Below, piece by piece: positions 24,765-35,324 of a stretch of 64,000 nt of DNA. The notes under the pieces are model-generated. The model searched no databases, was not told where the DNA came from, and worked only from the letters and a program-made list of their open reading frames with translations. The stretch comes from Comamonas fluminis (GTDB lineage Bacteria; Pseudomonadota; Gammaproteobacteria; Burkholderiales; Burkholderiaceae_C), in the NCBI RefSeq assembly GCF_019186805.1, contig NZ_CP066783.1:1563501-1627500 (forward strand), in the 5' to 3' direction. A program made the translations under genes and the position numbers. How positions within the stretch are numbered: position 1 is the stretch's first letter; each line of letters starts with the position of its first letter.

Positions 24765-25170
24765 GGTGGCGTGGGGCTGCCGCAGCGGGCAAGTGGCCCA
24801 AAGCGGCCAGCCTGCCACCAGCGGCAATGCGAGAAGTCAGAGAGTCAGAAAAGAATGCACGGCTGCTGGGTTGGAATGGTTTTGCGCAGCGGGGAATTCA
24901 GGAATTAGCTGCCGAAAAGGTGAAACACATCTGAACGAGTGACACGCTTTGCAACAGGCGCGCAATTCTAAGGGTTTGCGCCAATATTTTGGGGGTGAAC
25001 CATGCGCAAGTTCGCTTAAATAATGCGTGAGCTGCTGCAAAGTTATGAGCGTTTTTGCCATTTCTGGCGCGCAGGAACGAGCGCGTAAATTTCAGTCAGT
25101 AGCGTGTAAGACCGAGCGCCGACAGTACACCCACAATAAATTCATAGCCGAGTATCAGGAGACAAGCAAG
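24765..25170. promoter_or_regulatory. Divergent region upstream of acs
   Basis: About 400 bases between the UPF0114 gene and acs. No gene seen. The AT-rich parts around 24960-25025 (including GCCAATATTTTGGGGG and CGCTTAAATAATGCG) could hold the acs promoter. AGGAGA at 25157 is the acs ribosome site. Confidence 0.4.
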
Positions 25171-27165
25171 ATGAGCACAACAACTTCTGCGATCGAATCT
25201 GTATTGGTGGAAAACCGCGTTTTCCCTCCGGCAGCTGACTTCGTGGCCAAAGCACGTATTTCCGGCATGGCGCAGTACCAGGCGCTGTGCGATGAAGCCG
25301 AGCGCGACTACGAAGGCTACTGGGCCCGTCTGGCGCGTGAGAACGTGGTCTGGACCAAGCCCTTCACCCAGGTGCTGGACCAAAGCAACCCTCCGTTCTA
25401 CAAATGGTTTGCCGACGGTGAGCTGAACGCCAGCGCCAACTGCCTTGACAAGCACATGGGCACGCCGGTCGAGAACAAGACCGCCATCATCTTTGAAGCC
25501 GACGGCGGCGAAGTCACCAAGGTCACCTACAAGGAACTGCTGGCCCGTGTCAGCCAGTTCGCCAACGCGCTCAAGGCGCGTGGTGTGCAAAAGGGCGATC
25601 GCGTTCTGCTCTACATGCCCATGACGATTGAGGGCGTGGTGGCCATGCAAGCCTGTGCCCGTATTGGCGCAACCCACTCTGTGGTGTTTGGCGGCTTCTC
25701 GGCCAAGGCGGTGCAAGAGCGCATTGTGGACGTGGGCGCCAGCCTGGTCGTTACAGCCAACTACCAGATGCGCGGCGGCAAGGAACTGCCCCTGAAGGCC
25801 ATCGTGGACGACGCGCTGGCGCTGGGTGGCTGCGAAGCCGTCAAGAGCGTGCTGGTTTATGAGCGCACGGCTACGGCCTGCAATATGGTTGCGGGCCGCG
25901 ACTTGACCTTCACTGAAGCGCTGGCAGGCCAGTCCACCGAGTGCGAGGCTGTGGCAGTCAATGCCGAGCACCCGCTGTTCATCCTCTACACCAGCGGCTC
26001 CACCGGCAAGCCCAAGGGCGTGCAGCACGCCACCGGCGGCTATGTGCTGTGGGCCAAGCAGACCTTTGAATGGACTTTTGACCTCAAGGACAGCGATGTG
26101 TTCTGGTGCACGGCCGACATCGGCTGGATCACCGGCCACAGCTACGTGGCCTACGGCCCGCTGGCCGCAGGTGCCACGCAGATCGTGTTTGAAGGCGTGC
26201 CAACCTTCCCCAATGCTGGTCGCTTCTGGCAGATGATCGAGCGCCACAAGTGCAGCATCTTCTACACCGCACCCACGGCGATCCGCTCGCTCATCAAGGC
26301 TGCGGACTCTGACCCCAGCGTGCACCCCAAGAACTCGGACCTGTCCAGCCTGCGCGTGCTGGGTTCGGTGGGCGAGCCCATCAACCCCGAAGCCTGGATG
26401 TGGTACTACAAAAACGTGGGCGGCGAGCGTTGCCCCATTGTGGACACCTTCTGGCAAACCGAAAACGGCGGCCACATGATTACGCCGCTGCCCGGTGCCA
26501 CGCCGCTGGTACCCGGTTCCTGCACGCTGCCGCTGCCAGGTATTACGGCAGCCATCGTCGATGAATCCGGCAACGATATGCCCAACGGCGCTGGCGGCAT
26601 TCTGGTCGTCAAAAAGCCCTGGCCTTCGATGATTCGCAACATCTGGGGTGACCCCGAGCGCTTCAAGAAGAGCTACTTCCCCGAAGAGCTCAAAGGCTTC
26701 TATCTGGCGGGCGACGGCGCCGTGCGCAGCGAAGACCGTGGCTACTTCCGCATTACCGGCCGTATTGACGACGTGCTGAACGTCTCGGGTCACCGCATGG
26801 GCACCATGGAGATTGAATCGGCACTGGTCGCCAAGACGGATCTGGTGGCTGAAGCCGCTGTGGTTGGCCGCCCGGACGATCTGACTGGCGAAGCCATCTG
26901 CGCTTTTGTGGTGCTTAAGCGCGGTAAGCCCACGGGCGAAGAAGCCAAGCAGATTGCCAATGAGCTGCGCAACTGGGTGGCCAAGGAAATCGGCCCGATT
27001 GCCAAGCCCAAGGACATCCGCTTTGGCGACAACCTGCCCAAGACCCGCAGCGGCAAGATCATGCGGCGCCTGCTGCGCTCGCTGGCCAAGGGTGAAGCCA
27101 TCACCCAGGACACCAGCACCCTGGAGAATCCAGCAATCCTGACTCAGTTGTCGGAGACCAATTGA
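25171..27165 (+). CDS. acs: Acetyl-CoA synthetase
   Basis: 664 residues from ATG 25171 (AGGAGA upstream). It activates acetate to acetyl-CoA via acetyl-AMP. It belongs to the ANL superfamily: the phosphate-binding loop [11 protein letters not shown] is near residue 272, the adenine motif [10 protein letters not shown] near 420, [11 protein letters not shown] near 525, and the C-terminal [11 protein letters not shown] near 625, whose Lys is the catalytic residue acetylated by Pat-type enzymes in relatives. Length (E. coli 652) fits. It probably feeds products of the nearby alcohol dehydrogenase route (acetate) into central metabolism, an inference. Confidence 0.97.
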   Translation: MSTTTSAIESVLVENRVFPPAADFVAKARISGMAQYQALCDEAERDYEGYWARLARENVVWTKPFTQVLDQSNPPFYKWFADGELNASANCLDKHMGTPVENKTAIIFEADGGEVTKVTYKELLARVSQFANALKARGVQKGDRVLLYMPMTIEGVVAMQACARIGATHSVVFGGFSAKAVQERIVDVGASLVVTANYQMRGGKELPLKAIVDDALALGGCEAVKSVLVYERTATACNMVAGRDLTFTEALAGQSTECEAVAVNAEHPLFILYTSGSTGKPKGVQHATGGYVLWAKQTFEWTFDLKDSDVFWCTADIGWITGHSYVAYGPLAAGATQIVFEGVPTFPNAGRFWQMIERHKCSIFYTAPTAIRSLIKAADSDPSVHPKNSDLSSLRVLGSVGEPINPEAWMWYYKNVGGERCPIVDTFWQTENGGHMITPLPGATPLVPGSCTLPLPGITAAIVDESGNDMPNGAGGILVVKKPWPSMIRNIWGDPERFKKSYFPEELKGFYLAGDGAVRSEDRGYFRITGRIDDVLNVSGHRMGTMEIESALVAKTDLVAEAAVVGRPDDLTGEAICAFVVLKRGKPTGEEAKQIANELRNWVAKEIGPIAKPKDIRFGDNLPKTRSGKIMRRLLRSLAKGEAITQDTSTLENPAILTQLSETN

Positions 27166-27297
27166 TCTAACTGATCTGAGAGCTCTGGGATGACAAGGCC
27201 GCTGCTTGCAGCGGCTTTGCTGTTTCTGGCCCTTGCTGACGTGGGCGGGCCTGAACTTGGGTTAAAAACAAGGCATCGCAGAGACACGGAGAAGAAA

Positions 27298-27756
27298 ATG
27301 AACTTTCGCACTATTTCCATTGCCATCATCGTGGCGCTGATCGCCGTGCTGGCGGCCTTTAACTGGAATGCGCTTTCCACGCCCACGCCCGTATCTTTTG
27401 GCGTGACGGAAATTCAGGCCCCGCTGGGTGTGCTGATGCTGGCGCTGACAATTTTGCTCAGCGTGTTTTTCATCGCCTATGTGCTGTGGCTGCAAAGCTC
27501 GGTGCTGATGGCGGCGCACCGTCACAGCAAGGAGCTGCAGAGCCAGCGCGATCTGGCCGACAAGGCTGAGGCTTCGCGCTTTACCGAACTGCGGGGCGTG
27601 CTGGAAGCGCTGCATGCACGCGACAAGGAAGACCTGATTGCCCGCCTTGACGTGCTGGAAGCCCATCTGGTCAGCCGTGCGCAGGAGTCTGACAACAGCA
27701 CGGCGGCCTATGTGGGTCAGCTGGAGCAGCAGGTGAACCAGCTCAATCACCGTTGA
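27298..27756 (+). CDS. LapA/DUF1049-like membrane protein with coiled tail
   Basis: 152 residues from ATG 27298. Two N-terminal hydrophobic helices (about 5-25 and 42-65) flank a short loop (VSFGVTEIQAPLGVLMLALT), the LapA-like layout, followed by a charged helical tail (70-150) likely to form a coiled coil. Distinct from the lapA at the end of the window. Function is unknown. A role in envelope assembly is inferred from the fold. Follows acs by 132 bases. Confidence 0.7.
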   Translation: MNFRTISIAIIVALIAVLAAFNWNALSTPTPVSFGVTEIQAPLGVLMLALTILLSVFFIAYVLWLQSSVLMAAHRHSKELQSQRDLADKAEASRFTELRGVLEALHARDKEDLIARLDVLEAHLVSRAQESDNSTAAYVGQLEQQVNQLNHR

Positions 27757-27758
27757 TC

Positions 27759-27808
27759 AGAATTGATAGCTGAAAGCGCTGGATAGATAAGCGCTGCAGG
27801 CCTGAAAA
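27759..27808. repeat. Dispersed extragenic repeat copy
   Basis: One of the cleanest copies: AATTGATAGCTGAAAGCGCT, then GGATAGATAAGCGCTGCAGG. The arms AGCGCT can pair. Lies between convergent genes next to a terminator. Confidence 0.6.
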
Positions 27809-27842
27809 CAACAAAGCCGCCGGAGACAGCGGCTTTGTTGTT
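27808..27842. terminator. Bidirectional terminator
   Basis: ACAACAAAGCCGC and GCGGCTTTGTTGT form a 13-base stem with an eight-base loop and A/T-rich flanks on both sides, between the convergent LapA-like and ABC ATPase genes. Confidence 0.8.
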
Positions 27843-27863
27843 TGCGAGAGCGAAGGGCTGCTC

Positions 27864-28643
27864 TTATTTCAGATTGCCAGACAGGAACTTGGCAAGTCGT
27901 TCACTGCGCGGATTGCTCAGCACCTCGCGTGGGTCGCCTTGCTCTTCAATCAGGCCCTTGTGCAAGAAGACCACGTGGTTGGAGACTTCGCGGGCAAAGC
28001 CCATTTCGTGCGTCACGACCACCATGGTGCGGCCTTCCTGCGCCAGCAGCTGCATCACACGCAGCACTTCGCCCACCAGTTCGGGGTCCAGCGCCGAGGT
28101 GGGCTCGTCGAACAGCATCACCTCGGGCTCCACCGCCAGTGCACGGGCAATGGCCACGCGCTGCTGCTGGCCGCCGCTCATGTGGTTGGGGTAGCTGTCT
28201 TCCTTGCCTTCCAGGCCGACCAGGTGCAGGTACTTGCGGGCGCGGGCCACGGCTTCGTCCTTGCTGATGCCCAGCACGTTGACCGGCACTTCGATGATGT
28301 TCTGCATCACCGTCATGTGGGCCCACAGGTTGAAGTGCTGGAACACCATGGCCAGACGCGTGCGCAGGCGCTGCAACTGGCGCTGATCGGCGGCAACCAG
28401 CGCGCCATCGCGGCCGGGGCGCAGTTGCAGCTCTTCATCGGCCACGATGATGCGGCCCTTCTGGGGCTGCTCCAGCAGGTTGATGCAGCGCAGAAAGGTG
28501 GATTTACCCGAGCCAGAGCTGCCGATGATGCTGATCACATCGCCTGCACGGGCACTGAGCGAAACGCCCTTGAGCACTTCGTTTTGCCCATAGCTCTTGT
28601 AGATATCCAGCGCCTGGAGTTTGTAGGGGGTGTTGCTTGTCAT
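27864..28643 (-). CDS. Polar amino acid ABC transporter, ATPase (HisP type)
   Basis: 259 residues. Walker A GSSGSGKST near residue 42, signature MSGGQQQRVAIARAL near 158, Walker B VMLFDEPTSALD near 178, and switch His in VVVTHEMGFAREV near 212. The insertion between Walker A and the Q-loop and the HEMGFAREVS block are typical of histidine/arginine/lysine importers. It is the last gene of the cluster, 15 bases after the permease. Substrate is probably basic amino acids (see binding proteins). Confidence 0.93.
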   Translation of the reverse strand: MTSNTPYKLQALDIYKSYGQNEVLKGVSLSARAGDVISIIGSSGSGKSTFLRCINLLEQPQKGRIIVADEELQLRPGRDGALVAADQRQLQRLRTRLAMVFQHFNLWAHMTVMQNIIEVPVNVLGISKDEAVARARKYLHLVGLEGKEDSYPNHMSGGQQQRVAIARALAVEPEVMLFDEPTSALDPELVGEVLRVMQLLAQEGRTMVVVTHEMGFAREVSNHVVFLHKGLIEEQGDPREVLSNPRSERLAKFLSGNLK

Positions 28644-28658
28644 GGTCGTCTTACCCTC

Positions 28659-29372
28659 TTAAGCCTTGCGCGGAGCCAGATAACCCAGGTAGCGGCGCTC
28701 CAGCAGGCGGTTGGCACCAAGCAGGGCGAAGGTAATGCACAGGTAAATGGCTGCAGCGAAGAGGTAGGCCTCGAACGGCAGATAGAAATCGGAATAAACG
28801 CGGCTGGCCGCGCCCGTCAGGTCCAGCAGCGCTGGCACGGTACTGGCCAGACTGGAGCTGTGCAGCATCATCACCACCTCGTTGCCATAGGCTGGCAATG
28901 TGCGGCGAATGGCGCTGGGCAGCACGATGCGGCGCATCAGCTGCCAGTCGCTCATGCCCATGGAGCGTGCGGCCTCGACCTCACCCTTGTTGGTTTCGCG
29001 AATGGCGCCAGCCAGCATTTCGGCGGTGTAGGCCGCAGTGTTCAGGCTGAACGACAGCAGTGCGCAGAAGAACGGCTCTTTGAAGTGCGTCCAGGGCCAG
29101 ACGGTATCCCAGCGTGCCTGCACCCATTCAAGCTGGGCAAAGCCGTAATAGATCAGATAGACCTGAATCAGCAGCGGTGTGCCGCGCATGAAATAGGTAA
29201 ATGCTGCCACGGGCAGGCGAATCAGGGCCGAGCGGCTGACCAGCGCCAGCGCAAACAGCAGCGCCAGCACGGCGCCCACGGCCAGGCTGATCAGCGTCAG
29301 CTGCAGTGTGACGTACAGGCCTTCGGCATACAGCGCCAGCGTGGCGGGTTCAAAAATGACACTCCAGTTCAT
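28659..29372 (-). CDS. Polar amino acid ABC transporter, permease (HisM type)
   Basis: 237 residues with about five hydrophobic segments. The EAA loop EVEAARSMGMSDWQLMRRIV near residue 130 is the ATPase contact, and FTYFMRGTPLLIQVYLIYYG near 60 is the HisM signature. Its ATG overlaps the stop of the HisQ-type gene by four bases (ATGA). Forms a heterodimeric channel with that protein. Confidence 0.92.
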   Translation of the reverse strand: MNWSVIFEPATLALYAEGLYVTLQLTLISLAVGAVLALLFALALVSRSALIRLPVAAFTYFMRGTPLLIQVYLIYYGFAQLEWVQARWDTVWPWTHFKEPFFCALLSFSLNTAAYTAEMLAGAIRETNKGEVEAARSMGMSDWQLMRRIVLPSAIRRTLPAYGNEVVMMLHSSSLASTVPALLDLTGAASRVYSDFYLPFEAYLFAAAIYLCITFALLGANRLLERRYLGYLAPRKA

Positions 29373-30055
29373 AGCTGCACCTTGTCAGATCCAAGGCTGT
29401 AGCGCGCAGACAGGCGCTTGAGCAGTTGCAGCGATACGGCGGTGAAGACCAGGTACAGCGCTGCGGTGAACAGGAAGAAGGCAAACGGCTCGCGCACAGA
29501 GGCGCTGGCCTGCTTGGCCAGATAGGTCATGTCGTGCAGGCCAATCAGGCTTACCAGTGCGGTGGCCTTGATCAGCACCAGCCAGTTATTGGTGAAGCTG
29601 GGCAGTGCATAGCGCACCATCTGGGGCAGCGTAATGCGGATGAATGTGCGCATGGGGCTCATGCCAAATGCCCAGGCAGCCTCCATCTGGCCTTTGGGGA
29701 TGGCCAAAATGGCTCCGCGAAAGGTCTCGGTCATGTAGGCGCCGTAGATGAAGCCAATGGTCAGCACGCCGGCCACAAAGGGGTTCAGGTCCACGCTCTC
29801 GTCGCTGCCAAGGGCTTCGAGCAGGCTGTTGAGGCCAATGGCGCCGCCGTAGAAGATCAGCAGCATCATCAGCAGCTCGGGAATGCCGCGCACCACGGTG
29901 GTGTAGGCCGTGGCGGGCCAGGCCAGCATACGCCGGCCCGAGAGCTTGGCGGCAGCGCCAGCAAGCCCGATCAGCGTGGCTACCAGCAGTGATGCCAGTG
30001 ACACAGCGACCGTCAGCAGCGCTCCCTCAAGGATCGAATAATAGTATCCACTCAT
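29369..30055 (-). CDS. Polar amino acid ABC transporter, permease (HisQ type)
   Basis: 228 residues with about five hydrophobic segments. It has TTVVRGIPELLMMLLIFYGG near residue 53 and the EAA-type loop KGQMEAAWAFGMSPMRTF near 120. Follows the binding-protein gene after a 74-base gap that contains a strong hairpin (30066-30117), then overlaps the next permease gene. Confidence 0.92.
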   Translation of the reverse strand: MSGYYYSILEGALLTVAVSLASLLVATLIGLAGAAAKLSGRRMLAWPATAYTTVVRGIPELLMMLLIFYGGAIGLNSLLEALGSDESVDLNPFVAGVLTIGFIYGAYMTETFRGAILAIPKGQMEAAWAFGMSPMRTFIRITLPQMVRYALPSFTNNWLVLIKATALVSLIGLHDMTYLAKQASASVREPFAFFLFTAALYLVFTAVSLQLLKRLSARYSLGSDKVQL

Positions 30056-30065
30056 GTCATGAAAT

Positions 30066-30117
30066 TTGCGCGCCGCGCGTCATGGGCCCCGAAGGACGCA
30101 TAGCGCGCGGCGCGCAA
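30066..30117 (-). terminator. Intercistronic hairpin after the binding-protein gene
   Basis: Perfect 14-base arms TTGCGCGCCGCGCG (30066-30079) and CGCGCGGCGCGCAA (30104-30117) with a 24-base loop. There is no T-run, so it is likely an mRNA-stabilising or partial-termination element that lets the upstream binding protein be made in excess over the permeases. Confidence 0.7.
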
Positions 30118-30129
30118 TGTAATGTGGCT

Positions 30130-30891
30130 TTACTGGCCGTATGGATCGAAGTCGAAGTACTTCTTGGCAATCTTGCCGTAAGTGCCGTTCTTGCGAATGG
30201 TGTCAATCGCTTCGTCGAGCTGCTGCTTGAGTTCCTTCTGGCCCTTGCGCATGGCAATGCCGATGCCTTCGCCGTAGTACTTCACGTCGTACTGGTCAGG
30301 GCCCACGTAGCCGTAGTCCTTGCCTTCGGGCTTGCGCAGGAAGCCGCCTTGCACTTCGACCTTGTCAGCCACGGTGCCGTCCAGGCGACCAGCGTGCAGG
30401 TCCAGATAGACCTGGTTCTGGGACTGGTAGGACACCACGTTCACGCCAGCGGTCTTGAGCTCGCCCATGGCCCACTTTTCCTGGGTGCTGCCCTTGAGCA
30501 CACCAATCTTCATGCCCTTGAGCGAAGCGGGGCCGTCGTACTTGGTGGTCTTCTTGACCACGATGGCGCTGGGCGTCTTGTAGTAGCGCTTGGTGAAGTC
30601 CACGACGCGCTGGCGTTCAGGCGTGATCGAGATGGAGCTGATGATGACATCAAACTTGCGGGCCTGCAGGCCGGGGATGACGCTGTCGAATTCAGATTCG
30701 ACAAACACGCACTTGCGCTTGAGCTGCTCGCACAGCGCATTGGCGATGTCGATGTCAAAGCCGACGATCTCGCCCGAGGCGGTCTTGTATTCAAAGGGTT
30801 CGTAGGCGGCGTTGGTGCCTACTCGCAGGTCAGCGGCCATTGTGGAGCCGGCCAGGGTTGCGAGGGCCATAGCCATCAGCGATGCGCGCAT
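30130..30891 (-). CDS. Basic amino acid binding protein 1 (ArgT/HisJ type)
   Basis: 253 residues with a signal peptide (about 1-19, ending TMA-AD). The mature start LRVGTNAAYEPFEYK, then GFDIDIANALCEQLK and a Cys pair (C, about 16 apart in NALCEQLKRKCVF), match the lysine/arginine/ornithine and histidine binding family. The Cys pair corresponds to the conserved disulfide of ArgT/HisJ. VVDFTKRYYKTPS lies near residue 96. Very similar to the next protein upstream, so they probably arose by duplication. Confidence 0.92.
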   Translation of the reverse strand: MRASLMAMALATLAGSTMAADLRVGTNAAYEPFEYKTASGEIVGFDIDIANALCEQLKRKCVFVESEFDSVIPGLQARKFDVIISSISITPERQRVVDFTKRYYKTPSAIVVKKTTKYDGPASLKGMKIGVLKGSTQEKWAMGELKTAGVNVVSYQSQNQVYLDLHAGRLDGTVADKVEVQGGFLRKPEGKDYGYVGPDQYDVKYYGEGIGIAMRKGQKELKQQLDEAIDTIRKNGTYGKIAKKYFDFDPYGQ

Positions 30892-31024
30892 GGTGATTCC
30901 TTGTCTTGGATACGGTATTTGCGAAAAAACCAGCCCAGTTGGTGCACGCTACGCTGTATGTCGCGCGGCTGCTGCAAGGCGGTGAACCTAGTATTGTCGC
31001 CGTTTCTCGCAGCAGCGCGGAAAA

Positions 31025-31807
31025 TTAGTTGCCGTAGGGGTCAAAGTCGAAGTACTTCTTGGCAATGGTGTTGTAGGTGCCATTGCTGCGAATTGTCTTG
31101 ATGGCGGCGTTGATCTGGTCCTTGAGTTCCTTCTGGCCCTTGCGCAAACCGATGCCTATGCCGTCGCCGTAGTACTTGGTTTCGTACTGGTCAGCGCCCA
31201 CGTAGCCGTAGTCCTTGCCTTCGGGTTTGCGCAGAAAGCCGCCATGCACTTCGACCTTGTCGGCCACCGTGCCATCAAGGCGGCCGGACTTGATGTCCAG
31301 ATACACCTGATCCTGTGCTTCGTAGGGAACGATGGTGACGCCAGCAGGCTTGAGTTCGCCCATGGCCCATTTTTCCTGAGTGCTGCCCTTGAGCACGCCA
31401 ATCTTCTTGCCCTTCAGAGACGCGGGGCCGGTATAGGCCGTGCCTTTTTTCACCACGATGCCGCTGGGTGTCTTGTAGTAGCGGTCGGAGAAGTCAATGA
31501 CGCGCTTGCGCTCTTCCGTCATGGACAGGGAGCTGATGACCACATCGTATTTCTTGGCCTGCAGGCCGGGAATCATGCTGTCCCAGACCTGCTCGACAAA
31601 CACGCATTTGCGCTTGATTTCGGCGCAGATGGCATTGGCAATGTCCACATCAAAGCCCGTGGGCTTGCCGTCAGCAGTCTTGTAGGTAAAGGGTTCGTAG
31701 GTGGGGTCGATTGCAACCTTGAGGTCTGTGGCCTGTGCGGAAGCTGTCGCCATGCCGAAGGCAGCGACGATTGCGAAAGGTGCGATAGCCCATGTTTTCT
31801 TTGCCAT
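31025..31807 (-). CDS. Basic amino acid binding protein 2 (ArgT/HisJ type)
   Basis: 260 residues with a signal peptide (about 1-26, ending ASAQA-TD). It shares long blocks with the downstream paralogue (KGSTQEKWAMGELK, SGRLDGTVADKVEV, GGFLRKPEGKDYGYVG, and the same FDFDPYG end) but differs in the ligand-pocket loops, e.g. YEPFTYKTADGKPTG for YEPFEYKTASGEIVG. Both probably feed the single HisQMP complex, as HisJ and ArgT do in enteric bacteria, with different amino acid preferences (inference). Confidence 0.92.
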   Translation of the reverse strand: MAKKTWAIAPFAIVAAFGMATASAQATDLKVAIDPTYEPFTYKTADGKPTGFDVDIANAICAEIKRKCVFVEQVWDSMIPGLQAKKYDVVISSLSMTEERKRVIDFSDRYYKTPSGIVVKKGTAYTGPASLKGKKIGVLKGSTQEKWAMGELKPAGVTIVPYEAQDQVYLDIKSGRLDGTVADKVEVHGGFLRKPEGKDYGYVGADQYETKYYGDGIGIGLRKGQKELKDQINAAIKTIRSNGTYNTIAKKYFDFDPYGN

Positions 31808-31978
31808 ACCCGTCCTTGGTGTGATGAGAGCGTTCTACATCTGAAATTGGGATGCAGGATGCGTGCCAGTTGGTGATGGCATTCTAGGCAGCGGCCTTGC
31901 CGCAAATGCGGTTTTTGTTGCGCTGCAGTGCTATCGGATACCCGGGGTTGCGGCGTTTTGGGGCATGGATTTCAGGCA

Positions 31979-32010
31979 TGAAAAAAGCCGCTGGCAGGCA
32001 GCGGCTTTCG
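31979..32010 (-). terminator. Terminator of argG
   Basis: Minus strand AAGCCGCTGCCTGCCAGCGGCTTTTTTC: stem AAGCCGCTG/CAGCGGCTT and T-run, about 20 bases after the stop. Confidence 0.85.
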
Positions 32011-32028
32011 GGGTGGAGGTGACTTGAA

Positions 32029-33427
<1,399 letters not shown>

Positions 33428-33473
33428 GGCTTGAAATTTCAGCGAGCCGGGTTCAGCCCGGTTCAGGCGCCGC

Positions 33474-33791
33474 TCAAGCGTAGTGGCAGATGTAGTGATA
33501 GGCCTCAGTCACGCGAATGTCGAACTTGGAATTCGCGGGAATCTGAAAGCTCTCGCCAGCGGCGGACTTCTTCCACTCGTCGCTGCCGTCGAGCTTGTAT
33601 TCGCAGGAGCCGCCCACGCATTCCATGATTTCTGCGGCAGCCGTGCCAAAAGTCAGGGTGGCAGGCAGCACCACGCCTACGGACTTCTTGGTGCCGTCGG
33701 GCAGGGTGAAGCTGTGGCTGACGCACTTGCCGTCAAAGTACACATTGGCCTTGGTGGTGAGGCTGACGCCAGCAATGGTTTCGGTGGTCAT
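33474..33791 (-). CDS. ppnP: Pyrimidine/purine nucleoside phosphorylase (PpnP-like)
   Basis: 105 residues from ATG 33791. Longer frames to 33830 or beyond are possible. A single cupin-fold domain of the former DUF1255/YaiE family: FDGKCVSHSFTLPDGTKKSV near residue 18, GVVLPATLTFGTAAAEIMEC near 38, and FQIPANSKFDIRV near 83. E. coli PpnP (94 residues) splits several nucleosides with phosphate. It ends upstream of argG with a 107-base gap. Confidence 0.88.
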   Translation of the reverse strand: MTTETIAGVSLTTKANVYFDGKCVSHSFTLPDGTKKSVGVVLPATLTFGTAAAEIMECVGGSCEYKLDGSDEWKKSAAGESFQIPANSKFDIRVTEAYHYICHYA

Positions 33792-33886
33792 GGAAGAGGT
33801 ACGCGAAGCGTGGTCAAGATCAAAACCCATGATTTTAGGCCAGCGGCCTTGCACCCGCGCGAATGTCTGGCAAAGCGCAGAAACGA

Positions 33887-33912
33887 CAAAAGCCCCTTTC
33901 GGGGCTTTTTTG
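33887..33912 (-). terminator. Terminator after the glycine-zipper gene
   Basis: AAAAGCCCC-TTTC-GGGGCTTTTTT, symmetrical with T-runs on both strands, 16 bases past the glycine-zipper gene stop (minus strand). Confidence 0.82.
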
Positions 33913-33927
33913 TGGTCTGACAACGCT

Positions 33928-34722
33928 TTAGCGGCGCCATCCGTGGCCGTAGGCACCATAGCCAGGGCGATAGCCGCCGCCGTGGCCGCGATAGTAGTGG
34001 CCCGGGCGGGTTGCGTAATAGGCGCCTGCGCCGATCACCGCACCAATCAGCAGCGGTGCAACATAGTCCGCCGCCGAGTAACTGCTGCCGGTGGAATAGG
34101 TGGGCGCTACAGGCTGGGGTGCGTAATAACCGCTTTGATAGCCACCCTGGTAATAGGCGGGGTAGCCGTTCGAGTAGTTATCAGGGTAGCTGGTCGAGTA
34201 CGCGCCCTGGGGGGCTTGCTGCGTGCCGTAATAGCCATTGCTGCCATAGGCGTTGTTATTCACCTCGGGCTGTACATTCAGTGCAATCCACTGGCCGGGC
34301 GGATTGGTGGTTTGCGTGGTGTAGCTGCGACCGTTGTACTCATAGGTCACGTTGTAGCCCACGGTACGGTTTTGATAGAAGGTCTGCGTGCTGCACTGGC
34401 GCACGGTCTGATACTGGGCAGGGCCGGAGGATTCCACCTGGTTGCCCAGCATCGCGCCGCCAATCAGGCCTGCGCCGGTGGCTGCGGCACGCCCGCCGCC
34501 GCCGCCAATGGCATTGCCCAGCAGGCCGCCAGCAATCGCGCCCACCACGGCGCCTGCGCCGGTTGAGCGGGGCGCCACAGCCACGGGCTGGTCTGAGCAG
34601 ACCTGCTGCGGAACAGCCACTTGCTGGGTGATGGGGGTGGACGACAGCACGCGGCCTCGTTCCTGGGCAAACGCCCCGGTGGCTGTCACGGCTGCAATGG
34701 TCAAAAACGCCAGGGTCTTCAT
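33928..34722 (-). CDS. Glycine-zipper 2TM outer-membrane-type protein
   Basis: 264 residues with a signal peptide (about 1-19). A glycine zipper (AGAVVGAIAGGLLGNAIGGG, near 56-75) is followed by a second glycine-rich helix (GAGLIGGAMLGNQVE). Proteins with this Rickettsia 17-kDa-like pair usually insert in the outer membrane or act as envelope stabilisers. The C-terminal 110 residues are very Tyr/Gly/Asn-rich and end in a His/Gly/Arg tail with a further hydrophobic stretch (APLLIGAVIGAGAYYA). Two Cys (QVCSDQ, RQCSTQ) could form a disulfide. Confidence 0.8.
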   Translation of the reverse strand: MKTLAFLTIAAVTATGAFAQERGRVLSSTPITQQVAVPQQVCSDQPVAVAPRSTGAGAVVGAIAGGLLGNAIGGGGGRAAATGAGLIGGAMLGNQVESSGPAQYQTVRQCSTQTFYQNRTVGYNVTYEYNGRSYTTQTTNPPGQWIALNVQPEVNNNAYGSNGYYGTQQAPQGAYSTSYPDNYSNGYPAYYQGGYQSGYYAPQPVAPTYSTGSSYSAADYVAPLLIGAVIGAGAYYATRPGHYYRGHGGGYRPGYGAYGHGWRR

Positions 34723-34868
34723 ATCTATCTCTCCTGTCTCTGCATGCTTAACGCACCAGACTGCAGAAAAGTTTAGTCATCTCCTGTGAAGACAAGAGAT
34801 GAACTTGGTAAAACTAGGTAAAGCCTTGTTTGAATGTTGGTGCTTGCTTATCTTTAAAGCCTTTTATA
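34723..34868. other. Intergenic, nothing specific
   Basis: 146 AT-rich bases containing the promoter side of the glycine-zipper gene (AACTTGGTAAAACTAGGTAAAG is visible as split parts). No gene or hairpin stands out. Confidence 0.4.
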
Positions 34869-35225
34869 TCAGGACTTTTGCAGCCATTCATCGGCTTTGA
34901 AGCCAACAGTGATTTGACCATCTGCCCATTCCACGACAGGGCGCTTGATGGTGCTGGCGTGTTCCTTCATGACTGCGGCGGCGCTGTTGGCGTCATGCAC
35001 GCTGTTCTTGACGGCTTCGTCGAGCTTGCGCCAGGTCGTTCCCTGGCGGTTGAGCACTTTTTCCCAGCCCGCAGCATCCATCCATTGCAGCAGCTGGTCT
35101 TCTGGAACACCCTGCTTTTTGAAATCATGGAAGGTGTAAGTGATTGCATGCTCATCCAGCCAGTTGCGTGCTTTCTTGACGGTATCGCAGTTAGGGATGC
35201 CAAAAACGGTGGTGGTCTTGCTCAT
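34869..35225 (-). CDS. ArsC/Spx-family thioredoxin-fold protein (YffB-like)
   Basis: 118 residues. The start TTVFGIPNCDTVKKARNWLD carries a single CxxT-type Cys (Cys13) as in YffB, not the CxxC of Spx. KRPVVEWADGQITVGFKADEW at the end is the family signature (written in two parts by the fold: a cis-Pro loop then a C-terminal helix). Members are glutathione-dependent reductases of uncertain substrate. True arsenate reductase activity is unlikely without arsenic genes nearby. Divergent from folC. Confidence 0.85.
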   Translation of the reverse strand: MSKTTTVFGIPNCDTVKKARNWLDEHAITYTFHDFKKQGVPEDQLLQWMDAAGWEKVLNRQGTTWRKLDEAVKNSVHDANSAAAVMKEHASTIKRPVVEWADGQITVGFKADEWLQKS

Positions 35226-35324
35226 GATGTTGTCTGATTCCAAACGGGTTGTTCCAGTTTTAACAAGATCTGGCAAGGGTTGCCCCGCATAGGGCCTCTG
35301 GCAGTGCGCGACAATACGCCCTGT

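Noticed and set aside
25096..26793. 565-codon open frame on the minus strand
   Set aside because: Antisense of acs. No ribosome site or family features.
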